Part shown: positions 1 through 10,189 of the stretch, one piece after another | Layout: each line of letters opens with the position of its first letter | Numbering within the stretch: position 1 is the first letter of the stretch | Assembly (NCBI RefSeq): GCF_000003855.2 | Contig: NW_003101667.1 | Location: 1,245,860-1,309,859 of the forward strand | Source of the DNA: Blastomyces gilchristii SLH14081 | Taxonomy: Eukaryota > Ascomycota > Eurotiomycetes > Onygenales > Ajellomycetaceae | Direction: 5' to 3' | DNA length: 64,000 nucleotides | Notes under the pieces: model-generated | The model's input: only the letters and a program-made list of their open reading frames with translations | Databases searched by the model: none | What the model was told of the DNA's origin: nothing | Program-made: the position numbers and the translations under genes

Positions 1-1110
1 CCCCCTCTACCACCACCACCGCGTCTACTGCCTCATAGCCCCCTCTATCATTTCCACCCTCTACCCCTACCCTCTTACCACTCCTTTCACCCCTACTCTC
101 TCTACCATCACCACCGCCTCTACCACCTCACAGCTCCCCCTATCACTTCCACCTCTCTATCTCTACCCCCCCTTTACCACCCCTATCCCCTCTACCACTA
201 TCACTGCCTCTATCACCTCACAACCCTCTTTATCACTTTCATTCTCTATCTCTATTCACTGTTATCACTCTTTTCATCTCTTTCACTCTCTATTCTCTCA
301 TCATCATCATCATTATCATCTCTACTTCTTCTACTACTCTCTTTCACTCTGTATCATCTCTATTATCATTATCAGATTAATCAGAGCTGTACAGACTACA
401 CAGTCAGCTATTCAATCTCATTCATAAATTCAAAGAGATATATATAACATCACATGAGATTTTATTACAGAGTATTTAGCAGTATATACTATAAACACAG
501 AGATCAAAATATGGTAGAGATAGTAAGAGAGAAGTAGAGATAGTGAAAGTGATAGAAGAGACTGTAGAGTAGTAGAGATAATGATGATGATAGAGAGGCT
601 AGAGAGTGGAAAAGGTGATAGAGAGGGGTGATAGAGGTGGTAGAAATGGGAGAGGTGATAGAGATGGTAAGAGAGGGGTAGAATGGTAAGATGAGAGTAG
701 AGATAGAGAGTGGAAGTGATAGAGAGTGCTGCGAGGCGGTAGAGGCAGTGGTGGTGGTAGAGGTGGTAGGGGTGGTAGGGGTGGTAAGGGGTGATAAGGG
801 GTGGTAAGGGGGGGGTCGGAGTGAAAAGAAGTGTAGAGGTGGTAGAGGTGATAGGGATGGTAAGAGAGTGAGTGGTAAGATGGGGGTAGGGTAGAGATAT
901 GGAGTGGAAGTGATAGGGGGGGCTGTGGGGTGGTAGAGGCAGTGGTGGTAAAGGTGGTAGGGGTGGTAGGAGTGGTAGAGGTGATAGAAGTGGTAGGGGT
1001 GGTAGGGGTGGTAAGAGTGAGTGGTAAGATGGAGGTAGGGGTATGAAGTGGAAGTAATAGGGGGTGCTACGGGGCGTTAGAGGCGGTGGTGATGATAGGG
1101 GGTAGATAGA
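1..1110. repeat. Minisatellite in a large inverted repeat
   Basis: Bases 1-360 are pyrimidine-rich and bases 500-1100 are purine-rich; the two halves are made of the same degenerate unit in opposite orientation. Left-arm copies of the unit lie near 20-77, 110-168 and 200-255. Reverse-complement copies lie near 702-757, 895-947 and 1037-1094. A non-repetitive AT-richer spacer of about 120 bp (360-480) separates the arms. A long open frame on the minus strand (430-1164) is only a low-complexity Pro/Leu/Ser/His/Tyr reading of the repeat and is not called a gene. Such head-to-head arrays can form hairpins and are typical of unstable or subtelomeric DNA; the subtelomeric link is inference. Confidence 0.75.
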
Positions 1111-2060
1111 GTGGTGCAATTGGCAGGCGCCACTACGTATCCATGGATTTTTGATGGGGTGCACGTGACGTCATGTGAGGTCACGTTACAGCGTTTTTTG
1201 CACGGAAAAGTTGGTTTTTCTTTAATATATAGAGAGATATAGAGAGATGATAATAATAATAATAATAAAAGAAAAATACCGTTGACTCGGGTAGGTAAAA
1301 TCATGCATTCAATACAGTACATATCCCAAATATGTCCAATGAACCGTTCGTTTCCTGATGAGCTGGGGAAAGAAAGGGGCGGGGAGAGGGCATGAGGGTG
1401 TTATTTTGGTCACGGCAATGTGGAAACGAACACGCAAACAACACTGGGGGGCTTCAGAGGGCGTAAAGAAAGAGGGAACATATGATAATAAAAAAAGCTA
1501 GAGTGAACAGGCAATACTGTATATGCCATGTTATCTATCCCCTTTTATTGATCAACTATCGGTCATTTTTGCAAGAAGAAAATGCGTTTTGGGTATGAGA
1601 TGGCAGCGGTGGTATCTTATGGTTATGGGAGGAGAGACAGTAAAACTTTGGAATAAAGCTGAATTACAGAACCAGGTGAAAGCTCGGAGTATGAAGTATG
1701 AAACAATTTTCATGCTGCGGAGAAAAGATAAAGTGGGAATATAAAAGATAAGGAATAGATGCCGGGAGAAAAGAAAATAACAGTAGGAAAGGAGAAGAAA
1801 AGAAAAGAAAAGAAAAGAAAAAGACAGGAGATACATTAAACATTTCCGCCCGCTGAATTTATTCCATGATCGTGTTTCTCATTTCATATTAGTAGTCCAT
1901 TACTGGGTATCAAGCCGTTTAATGTCATCGTAAAGCGTCGACATGCTTTTTCTTTCCCCCTTTCTTTCCTTCCCTTTCTAACATGGGGATGTTGCTGAGA
2001 GCGGCCATGCAAAGCTTGTATAGAGCAGAAATGATCACAAATAGCAGATGCACATACAAG

Positions 2061-2098
<38 letters not shown>

Positions 2099-2289
2099 AG
2101 AGAGAGAGAGAGAGAAAAGCGGTAGCAATGGAACGTAAGAACAAACGAATCAAGTCAAAAGGGAGCAAGCACAAACACGAAACGAAGGAAGGGATCCATG
2201 ACATAATTTTTTTCGTTAATACAGATACACCGCATGTTACATGCGGCATCTCGGGACACATTCACACCCCCAACAACTCTCCCCAGAAC
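1111..2289. other. Gene-free stretch with A and AG tracts
   Basis: No convincing gene. It contains AAT/TAA-rich DNA near 1240-1270, AAAAG repeats near 1796-1822, and an uninterrupted run of about 35 A (2061-2095) continuing into an (AG)n run to about 2114. On the minus strand this is the region 3' of the 907-aa gene that ends at 2290. Confidence 0.6.
2230..2246. terminator. Perfect hairpin in the presumed 3' UTR
   Basis: CCGCATG-TTA-CATGCGG is a perfect 7-bp stem with a 3-nt loop. It lies 43 bp beyond the stop of the minus-strand gene ending at 2290. In a eukaryote it would be an RNA structure or a protein-binding palindrome in the 3' UTR rather than an intrinsic terminator. The structure is seen in the sequence; the role is a guess. 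Confidence 0.3.
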
Positions 2290-5013
2290 CTAATGTTTCT
2301 TCCTCGTCCTATAATCATGCGTCGCAACAATCTCGTTATCATCATCTTCCTCCTCCTCTTCAAAAACAACCGGCGTCCTCCTCTCATTCCGTCTCTTCGG
2401 CCGTCGCCTTCGACTCGAGCTAATATTACTTGCAGAATCAGACGGCAGAATCTCCGAAACCCCATCGTCGATCCCGTCATCCGTCGAGCTCTCCCACCCA
2501 CCGTGGCCATTCGGCCCGTAGCCCCCGATGCCGGCCGCAGGGGTGCCAGAGAGCACCTCAACACCGCCTGATCCCCCGCGCCGCGCTAGATTGGCAACGT
2601 GCAAGCCTGCGCCACGCTCGCGAAGAGCACCGCGGATCGCCTCTGCTTTGACATGCAGGATTTCGAAGGCGTCTTCCAGCGCTTCCATGCCCAGGTAGAT
2701 ATCTCGTTCTATTTCAGCAAGGGCGGCGATTTCAGTGTCCTCATCGACGTAGATCGGGGCGCCAAATGAGGCCGGCGCCGGCGTGGAGGTGCGGGATGGA
2801 TATGAAGAACCGCCGTACGGCTGGCTGACGTTTCGGAGTCTGGTGTTGGATGCTTGGGAAGTGGGTCGGGTGGAGCCGGGTCTGGCCCCGCGGATGGGAG
2901 GGGCGGAGAAAGTTTGGGGAAGGTCGTCGTCGGCCCCGCTGCGGAGGAATCCGTCGAATCGTCCTGATATGAGAATGTCCCATTCATCGCTGCTGATGGC
3001 TGCTAGTGTGGCTAGAACGTGGTGTATGCCTGGGTTCTTCAGCAAATAAAGCGCTGTTTCAGGGTCACGGGGTGGGACAGATAGCCTGTATAGTCGTTGG
3101 ATAGCAGCGCCGGATTGAACGATGGCATCTGGTCGATCTCGTGGTTTGGGAGTTTCGCGTTTTGGCTCTGGCGGTCCCATTGAGATATCTAATAGTGCAC
3201 TGAATAATTCTCTTTCCTCCTTGTCCAAATAAGTTACCATTGCAAACATAAGAGTCTCGTCATCAATTTCCTCAGGCGGGCTGCCGCTTTGGTGGTCGTT
3301 GTTGCAAGAAAGCCATTTATCCACAGCATGCTTCGTTTTCCTAGACTGGCGAACAAAGTGTTCCCTAAACTCCTCTGGGATATCCATATCCAACTTCTGC
3401 ATGGGTTCGTCACTGTTTGATTCCGTAATATCTGCGGCGCCCGGTTGGGAAGCGATGTTAAACGGAGGCCACGGCGGTAGATCTTGTCGACCAGAAACAA
3501 GCTCCAAAACCTCGCCCCAGCTCACTCCCTCTGGCGAAACCTCGCTGTGGGAACACAAGACGCACTGGCATGATTCAGACGAAATATCTCGCGCAAACAC
3601 GGCTTCCAACCTGTCCAACAGCCTCCTTGCGACCGATCTATACCCTGTAGCAACGGCGAGGGATCCGCATTTCGATATAACTGCCCCGTAGTCGTCCAGT
3701 AGCTTATTGTATGGCTCAAAAAGTTTTGAGGCAGCTGCAGCGGGTTTGAAGAAATCCTGCGGCATGTTTGCAGACTCGCCCGCCCCGAGGAAGCTCCTAG
3801 GAACATGATATTTGAGCCCACCATTGTTCAGTAAATAGTCCACTTTCGGGATGGTAATGGGCACATTAGGTGGTGGAGGCGGGGGCGGGGGCAGCCCAGT
3901 GGACGGGGAGTGAAGTGCTGATGGCGGGCTCTGCTTCCTCGGGGAAGAGTATCCTCTTGGCGTAGGAGTTCTGCGAGGTTCAGGCGGAGCTCTCACAGTC
4001 ATCGAGGGTCGTTGATATGTAGATTGCTGATTCGGTGCGATAGATGTTGCATCTGAGTCGACAGTGGAGGGTACAACTTCAATTTCGACTTGTGTTACTG
4101 ATGACTGGTCCGGCGAGGACTTTACTTTTCTGCGGGATGACTGTTTGGCTGAATTGCTCCTCCCGAGCGGTCTTGATTTAGATGCATTTCCGCTGGTTGG
4201 AGATTTGTTGTGCTGATTGTGCAGAGATTCAAACAATAGCTTCCCCGGTGTACTTGGTCCTGACCCTCTGCTGCTCGTTTTCGAACCTTCATCTGACTTG
4301 CGGCGCCGCAAGCTTGAGGTAGAATCCTTGGAGATGGGTTTGGGCCTATGCTTCTTCTTTTCATCTTGGTTCTTTGTTGTACTTCGTTTCTCCTCTGATC
4401 TCTTGTTCCCACTTGTACTGTCCCTCCTCGTTGACTGTTGATCGAGGTTCGTTAACGGGGGGCTTGGTGGGGAGCGGTGAGTGCTATGCCGTCGTGATGC
4501 CTTCCCCTGCTCTGTAGGACTAGTGTCATCTCCTCTTGCCTTGCCACTTGCTTCATCTCTTGTAGTTAGATCAGTTGGTTCGGGCGTCAAGATGTCCACT
4601 TTAGGTTGCCCAAGGCTTTCCCTGCTCCCCAGAACCCCGACCGCTTCTTTGCTGTGCGCTTTGGAGAATGTCGGATACGGTAAACTGGGCTTTGACTCCA
4701 GGAAGCAGGCAGAGGAGGGGCGGGAATTCGAGTCGGAGGCGGGCATCGATGGATTTGATGAGTTCAACCTGTGGTCTCCTGTAGCAGCCCTTCTCCGTTC
4801 TCTCTCTCTGGTGGCGGGGTCGCTTGGTCTTGTTCTGTGGAATATCCTAGGTGTCCGTCTCTCGTATCTGGTATCAGAGTGTCTGCTTCCTTCCTTTTCA
4901 ACGGGATCCCCTAGTAACGATGGTGGCGAGCGATATCGAGGGCGACGTTGTTCCCTGTCCTTTTCTCTCTGACTCCTGCGTGGGCGATCCCGGTCATCGT
5001 CTTTCACGGTCAT
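2290..5013 (-). CDS. Conserved fungal protein of unknown function, 907 aa
   Basis: Single open frame. The frame stays open to 5115 but begins there with GTG; the first ATG is at 5013, giving a start MTVKDDDRDRP and 907 residues. The first ~370 residues are charged, Ser/Arg/Pro-rich and probably disordered, closing with a run of eight prolines (about 375-385). A folded part follows from about residue 395 (NNGGLKYHVP), with a short cysteine cluster CQCVLCSH near 483, a WGEVLELVSGRQDLPPWPPF segment, and helical stretches around 560-800. The C-terminus is basic (RRRRPKRR) and then acidic (EEEEEDDDNE). I do not recognise a catalytic domain. It is co-oriented with, and about 0.8 kb downstream of, the MBD4-like glycosylase gene. 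A nuclear or scaffold role would fit the composition but is unproven. Confidence 0.8.
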   Translation of the reverse strand: MTVKDDDRDRPRRSQREKDREQRRPRYRSPPSLLGDPVEKEGSRHSDTRYERRTPRIFHRTRPSDPATRERERRRAATGDHRLNSSNPSMPASDSNSRPSSACFLESKPSLPYPTFSKAHSKEAVGVLGSRESLGQPKVDILTPEPTDLTTRDEASGKARGDDTSPTEQGKASRRHSTHRSPPSPPLTNLDQQSTRRDSTSGNKRSEEKRSTTKNQDEKKKHRPKPISKDSTSSLRRRKSDEGSKTSSRGSGPSTPGKLLFESLHNQHNKSPTSGNASKSRPLGRSNSAKQSSRRKVKSSPDQSSVTQVEIEVVPSTVDSDATSIAPNQQSTYQRPSMTVRAPPEPRRTPTPRGYSSPRKQSPPSALHSPSTGLPPPPPPPPNVPITIPKVDYLLNNGGLKYHVPRSFLGAGESANMPQDFFKPAAAASKLFEPYNKLLDDYGAVISKCGSLAVATGYRSVARRLLDRLEAVFARDISSESCQCVLCSHSEVSPEGVSWGEVLELVSGRQDLPPWPPFNIASQPGAADITESNSDEPMQKLDMDIPEEFREHFVRQSRKTKHAVDKWLSCNNDHQSGSPPEEIDDETLMFAMVTYLDKEERELFSALLDISMGPPEPKRETPKPRDRPDAIVQSGAAIQRLYRLSVPPRDPETALYLLKNPGIHHVLATLAAISSDEWDILISGRFDGFLRSGADDDLPQTFSAPPIRGARPGSTRPTSQASNTRLRNVSQPYGGSSYPSRTSTPAPASFGAPIYVDEDTEIAALAEIERDIYLGMEALEDAFEILHVKAEAIRGALRERGAGLHVANLARRGGSGGVEVLSGTPAAGIGGYGPNGHGGWESSTDDGIDDGVSEILPSDSASNISSSRRRRPKRRNERRTPVVFEEEEEDDDNEIVATHDYRTRKKH

Positions 5014-5834
5014 GACGCACTCCAGGGAACGACAAGGAATCCCTCCGGCGTAAGATGGCTCGTCGGCTGTGGCGTGTAATCCACAGCTTGTAGCGAAGAT
5101 TCCTTTGCCAGCCACTAAGAAACCGATCTGTTCAACATCAAATCTCCAAATGCTTGTTCCTTGTGGCTTCTATTCAGACCCGATTCGGGTTTAACGTGAG
5201 GGACAAGGGTGTGACTGATGACGGAGGGGTGCATTTGGTTGGTGCGTCGGTGAAACGTCCAGATGCTGACTTCAACTTTGCTAAGCTGGGACTCCCGTGT
5301 CTAAACAAGCGAGTCAAGTTGCGGGACCAAGCGTGAAATGCTGAATGCCTGAATGGCCGATACACGCAAGGCAGCGGACGACACAAGAGCCTGAGTTTTT
5401 TGGGCGTTGCACGGAAGACTGCACAGAAGCGCTAGAAATTCCCCAAAGAGTGGCTCAATCGGCTTGACTCTACAGCAAACATGGGTTCGTACAGCCAATC
5501 GGGAGCCTTTACGGAAGTGGCTTGGGCTGTGATACAGGTTGATCTCTCGGACGGCGAAACGGTCAATGAGGCTCGGTCGGACGTTGTGTTGCTTATTACC
5601 GGATTCGGCTATCCATCAATCACCACACCAACATTGGCCTGAACTGGTTGACTTGGACAGCGCTGAGACATTAATCATTTCTTTTTCTTTGGATGCTGTA
5701 AATCCTGGGTTTTCTGGTAATATGTAGCCAAATAGAATAACAAAATTGTAAATATCAGTACGATTTTTATAAACATGGCTAAATCCAGAAAGACATATAT
5801 ATATATATTTATAGAACAAAAAATTATTACGTTA
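5014..5834. other. Intergenic, 0.8 kb
   Basis: Separates two minus-strand genes and should hold the promoter of the 907-aa gene. Short frames here have no recognisable similarity. An AT-rich (TA)n-like run lies near 5793-5810, just beyond the 3' end of the glycosylase gene. Confidence 0.5.
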
Positions 5835-6647
5835 TCATTTATCCTGAATTGCTTTTTCAAAATATATTGACGTTTCCGCCATCGAAGATTCAAGAATCCA
5901 ACTGCCGTTTGTTTCAACGGCAATGCTTCCCTTCATGGCAGCACTGAGGAGCTTCTTGCTCGCCCGTTTTCTACGCCCCGTCTCCACTTCCCATTCCCAC
6001 CCTTCCTTGAGCCACATCCAGGTCAAATACCCACGCAGCTCTTTATCCTTGGGAACCACTGATTTCCACTCCGGCACAAATCCATCAGACGCCTCCGTGC
6101 CCTTCCAGTCACTCGCCAGGCCCCTCAACTCATCACGACAAAATATCCTCCAGCTATCAATGGCATACGAGCCCAGGCCGGGAAGATGGGCAATTTCCCA
6201 GGCAACCCGTGCGTCACCGTCTTCCACACATTCTCTAGGTTTGATATCACGCCCGTCGCCCTTGTTGGGATAATGTAGCTTCCTATACCGTCTTCCTTTG
6301 GCTGGGGGGTTATCAATCCAGAGCTTCGCAAGGGCAATACATTTGCGCGCACGGGCATTCTGGAATCCCAGACAGCGTATCATCTCGACAACATCCTCTT
6401 CCTGCGCCTCTGCAAGGGCTGCGACGGTCGGATATCTCTCAAAGACGCTGTATAGAACCGGGATCGCAACTTCGCCCCGGGTTCGATTAAGGAAGATCGT
6501 TGAGATCAATAGCCGGAACGGGTCGTGGGCGAGCTTCTCTTGGATCAAGCCGAAAGATTGGGCCGATATTGGAGGGAACGGGAGGCAGGAAGCGGCATTT
6601 CGGCGCTCCTGGGGGAAATAGGGGGACTTCTTGGGCTGTTTGGCCAT
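5835..6647 (-). CDS. MBD4-type mismatch-specific DNA glycosylase (HhH-GPD)
   Basis: Predicted base-excision-repair glycosylase of the HhH-GPD superfamily, closest to the catalytic domain of vertebrate MBD4, which removes T or U from G mismatches left by deamination of (methyl)cytosine. Visible signatures are LIQEKLAHDPFRLLISTIFLNRTRG near the N-terminus, the helix-hairpin-helix HLPGLGSYAIDSWRIFC carrying the expected catalytic Asp, and the terminal tryptophan-rich block YLTWMWLKEGW. There is no methyl-CpG-binding domain, as is usual in fungi. An in-frame ATG also exists at 6824, but a TATATATATATAA run sits directly beside it (6827-6838 on the plus strand), so transcription probably starts inside the extension. 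I therefore prefer the ATG at 6647 (MAKQPKKSPYF, 270 aa). A basic insert (GRRYRKLHYPNKGDGR) precedes the hairpin. Intronless. Confidence 0.88.
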   Translation of the reverse strand: MAKQPKKSPYFPQERRNAASCLPFPPISAQSFGLIQEKLAHDPFRLLISTIFLNRTRGEVAIPVLYSVFERYPTVAALAEAQEEDVVEMIRCLGFQNARARKCIALAKLWIDNPPAKGRRYRKLHYPNKGDGRDIKPRECVEDGDARVAWEIAHLPGLGSYAIDSWRIFCRDELRGLASDWKGTEASDGFVPEWKSVVPKDKELRGYLTWMWLKEGWEWEVETGRRKRASKKLLSAAMKGSIAVETNGSWILESSMAETSIYFEKAIQDK

Positions 6648-7781
6648 ATATTTCGGGGAGATTCCAAGGCTGTTGACGAAGATGGTGCTTGTTCTTGCGG
6701 CTTGCTGAGTCAGTGGTCGAGGTTCCCTATCACGTGGTGCCCCCACCAGCAGTCCAGTCCGAGGTTCAACTTCGCTTGAGTCGCATACACCATTTATTTT
6801 AATTCTGGTGCTCTTTCTCTCCATTTTATATATATATAACCTTACCCAACTTCCGGACCGTCCCTGGCGAGCTCAATGCTCTGTTTTGTTTTTAGCCCTG
6901 CATATCAAAAAGCTAATATGCAAGGAAAAATAAACCGTTAATGCGTACCATGGCTCCGTTCCCGACCATGCCTGCAACAACTAAGCGCCCGCCGCTCGTT
7001 GCGGAACGCTGCGCGCAACCTTCCAGGCAACCTTAAACCTAAACCTGAACTCAAGGTGGAGGGAAGGCCATCCAATGACGGGGGAAGACTGCATACCCCC
7101 TGCCACAGTGGCTTGACGTTTCAGATAAACGAACGCAACAAATCCAGTGGGATATATATATGGGCCAAGGGCCTTCTCTGCTGGTGGCCTTCAAAATATC
7201 TAGAAAATAGGCCATTGGTTTATTTACTCCGCTATTCAAACCCTCATTTTAAAATATGGTGAACCCTTATGAGCCGTTATTAAGGTCAATTATGTTGGCC
7301 GGGGCATGTTAACCTAGTTTGGATTTAAGCCTCCCAAACATTAGTCACCCGCTTCGGCTGTTTATTCTAGCTGTGATATTGGGGATAGTATATCACTTAT
7401 TGTAAAACCGCCAATAAACGCTTAGACGGGCCTTGGGATATTTACTTAGGATGATACCTTACAAATACAGCCAGCTGAGCCTGTCATTCGCCCGTCCTCC
7501 ACTTCGACAGATTGCTACTGTTGTCCTCCAATCTCATATAGTTATACCCGTCCGACACCCCGACTAAGCGCCCCCCCACGTTGAGTCCTCGCCACTACTA
7601 CTATAACAACTACCATCACTGTCTGATTAAGAAAGGAGCAGCCCAGTCGGTAGCTCCAATATGAAAGAAATGAATACGGTTCATCTCGTTCGCCTCGATT
7701 TTAACAAGGGTATATATATTATAACGATGGCTCTATAACCGGTCCAAAATCTTCTTTGGAAGGAGATAGGTGTCTACAAGT
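6648..7781. other. Intergenic, 1.1 kb, AT-rich
   Basis: Holds the promoter side of the glycosylase gene, with the TATA run at 6827-6838, and the 3' flank of the gamma-glutamyltranspeptidase gene. Frames near 6999-7262 show no known domain. Confidence 0.5.
6827..6838 (-). promoter_or_regulatory. TATA-like element of the glycosylase gene
   Basis: An uninterrupted TA run immediately upstream of the ATG at 6824 and about 180 bp upstream of the ATG at 6647. If it is a working TATA element, transcripts would begin downstream of 6824, which supports the shorter protein. Confidence 0.4.
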
Positions 7782-10189
7782 TCAACAAAAATCAGCGCAC
7801 TCACCCCCACACACAACCACCCCGCCAGAATTCTTCTGCCTAGGCTCCCCAACCGCCTCAAACTTGCTCTCCCCAAACACCCGGATCGACTGCACCGTGC
7901 TCCTCCCCAGTGGCACGTGTTGCACCGTATGGTTCCGCCCAGCCATAAACGCCACCGTGCTGTTATCAAAGGGATACTCAAACATCGACACATTCGGCAC
8001 AAGCTGGTCATGCAGGCGGGGTTCCCGCAGCGCCTCGGCCGCCGACATACCCCTATCAATGACGTTGATGATACTCTGCACGACGCTGGTGATGATGCGC
8101 GAGCCGCCCGCGGCACCCGTGACGAAGTAGAGCGTGCCGTTGGGATGGGTGACGATTGTCGGGCACATGGAGGATAGCATGCGTTTACCCGGGCGGATGA
8201 AGTTGGCGGGCGACGGGATGAAGCCGAAGGCGTTGTCGGCATTGGGGATGGAGAAGTCGTTCATCTCGTCGTTCATGATTATGCCGGTTTCGGGGACGAT
8301 GAGTTTGCTGCCGAAGAGGAGGTTTATGGTTGTGGTGAGGCTGACGGCGAGGCCGGAGCGGTCGGTGGAGACGAGGTGGGAAGTTCCCGGGCTGAAAAGG
8401 ATGTGAGTTATTCGTTCGAATGCACCATGGGCCTAGTTTTGTGTCCGCCCCTTCTACAGAATCTTCTGGGATGGGCTGGAACATACGTATCTAGACTTTC
8501 TAGTCCCTCTGGGTCATATGCAGAGATGTCTTGGGTATGGTGGTCGGAGATTTTAGCTCGAATCATAGCGGCCGTGGAAGCATTGAGCATATGATCTTCA
8601 AATTCGGCCAATCGCTTCACAAAGGAAGGGTCACCTAATTGCGTACGCTATGGGGAGTACTTGTGGGTCAGTATTCAGAAAAAACGTAGCCCCCATACAG
8701 GTGAATCGGGAGTAGAAGTAGGGGGTGCTTACCTGTCCGTAGGCAAACCGCATTGCTTCAGCAAGGCGGTGGGTGCTGAGATTCACGTTACCCGGCGCGA
8801 AGAAATCATCATACTCATTCAAAATGTTCAAGATACTCATTGTAACAACACCGCTAGACGGAGCACTCGTGCTGGTCACTTTGTAGCCCCGGTAGCTGAC
8901 CTGTGAGATACCTCGAATCGCAACGGTATAGTTCTTCAAATCATCCAAGGTCATGGTCCCATTCTGCGCCTGGAGGGCTCTGATCGTGGCCTGCGCAATA
9001 GGTCCAGAATAAAAAGCATCAGCCCCATATTTGGCAATTTTCTCGAGCGTGTCAGCATATCGTCGACGAGTGATGATATCTCCCAACCCCAATAGGACTC
9101 CATTGGGGGCAAAGTCGACTGCCCAGGCAGGATCTTTGGACAGAAAATCATTTTCCCCAGCCGTGTCGGCCTCCATGTAATGGACCAGATCCTCGTTGAC
9201 GGGCCATCCATGACGCGCAGTGCGGATGGCCGGCTGCATGACGGTTGACCAGGGCAAAATGCCATATTTCTTATGCAAGTATTCCAGACCGCGAACTTCA
9301 CCAGGTACGCCGCTGTAGTCGTGGGGTAATTGGTTAGTAAGAAAGGAAAATTTTTGGTAGGGTATATCGAGTAGCTCAGCATATACCTAGCCAGACCCCC
9401 TATAATGGACCCTTCCACATTATCCTTATACATGTCTTCAAACGCAGCTGCGGGGGCCACCTCTCTGAAATCGATGAACTCGTACTTGTCATCCGGCGTT
9501 CGCACGACGGCAAATCCACCGCCACCGATACCGCTATGATACATTGCTGGAACGAGAAGCACGCAGTTAGCAAAGGCACATTTCTACTCACTGGGGAATC
9601 CCTTGGTTGTAGAGGGGAATGAAAGAAGGGAAGGAAAAAACCTACCAGTTACGCCAATGCAGAAGACGGTTGCGACCATCTAGACGACCGAATGAGTTTA
9701 TATCCTTAGCATTTCAAAGCACGCATCCACGCAGTTCAACTCTTGACTCCGCCAACCGAGATACAGGTGAAACATATGTCAATCAATCGGGGATCGGGAA
9801 TCCTGGAAGCCCTCCAGGATGTGAAGCGACAAGATAACACGACCAATCCACTCCAGAAATACATAAGAAGACCAATAATGAAGGAAACGAGGGGGATATG
9901 AAAAAAAAAAAAAAAAAAAAAAAAGACTCACAGCATCCGCCGCATTTCCGCCAATCTTCAACATCTCCCCCCCAAGCCGGCTACAATTCCGATTCTCAGA
10001 GGCAACAGCACCCAGCTCGCCATGATGATGCCCACCACAATTGCCATATTTACCCGGGTTTCCTCCAGAACCACTCAGCTTCGCACCCCATGTCTCGGTG
10101 AATGTCGTAAAGGACGAGAAGAGGTAAAACGACGTGAGCAGCACCGTGATGGCAATTGAGGTGAGAAGAGCAAGGAACCCAGTGAGCAT
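7782..10189 (-). CDS. Gamma-glutamyltranspeptidase, six exons, 600 aa
   Basis: Family T3 N-terminal-nucleophile enzyme that transfers or hydrolyses the gamma-glutamyl group of glutathione in the gamma-glutamyl cycle. Exons on the minus strand: 10189-9932, 9679-9646, 9546-9387, 9312-8733, 8647-8487, 8391-7782; all junctions keep frame. Start is ATG 10189 (an upstream in-frame TTG was ignored). An N-terminal membrane segment (about residues 5-27) suggests a type II membrane or secreted form. Family marks are GGNAADA, MYHSGIGGGGFAVVR, EVRGLEYLHKKYG and, in the small subunit, GTSHLVSTDRSG, whose Thr (about residue 401) is the expected self-cleavage site and nucleophile, followed by FGSKLIVPETGI. 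The C-terminus ends in an unusual Cys-bearing tail; a GTGAGT near it leaves a further small intron possible. Intron 1 holds 24 consecutive A on the plus strand (9901-9924). Confidence 0.93.
9901..9924. repeat. A24 tract inside intron 1 of the GGT gene
   Basis: Twenty-four A on the plus strand, hence poly-T on the transcribed strand of the GGT gene, directly after the intron-1 donor (9931-9925). It could serve as an extended intronic U tract or be simple replication slippage. Confidence 0.8.

Noticed and set aside
430..1164. 244-codon minus-strand frame rich in Pro, Leu, Ser, His and Tyr
   Set aside because: It is the minisatellite read as protein; no domain, and composition follows the DNA repeat.
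5014..5115. N-terminal extension of the 907-aa protein
   Set aside because: The frame upstream of 5013 starts with GTG; the first ATG is at 5013.
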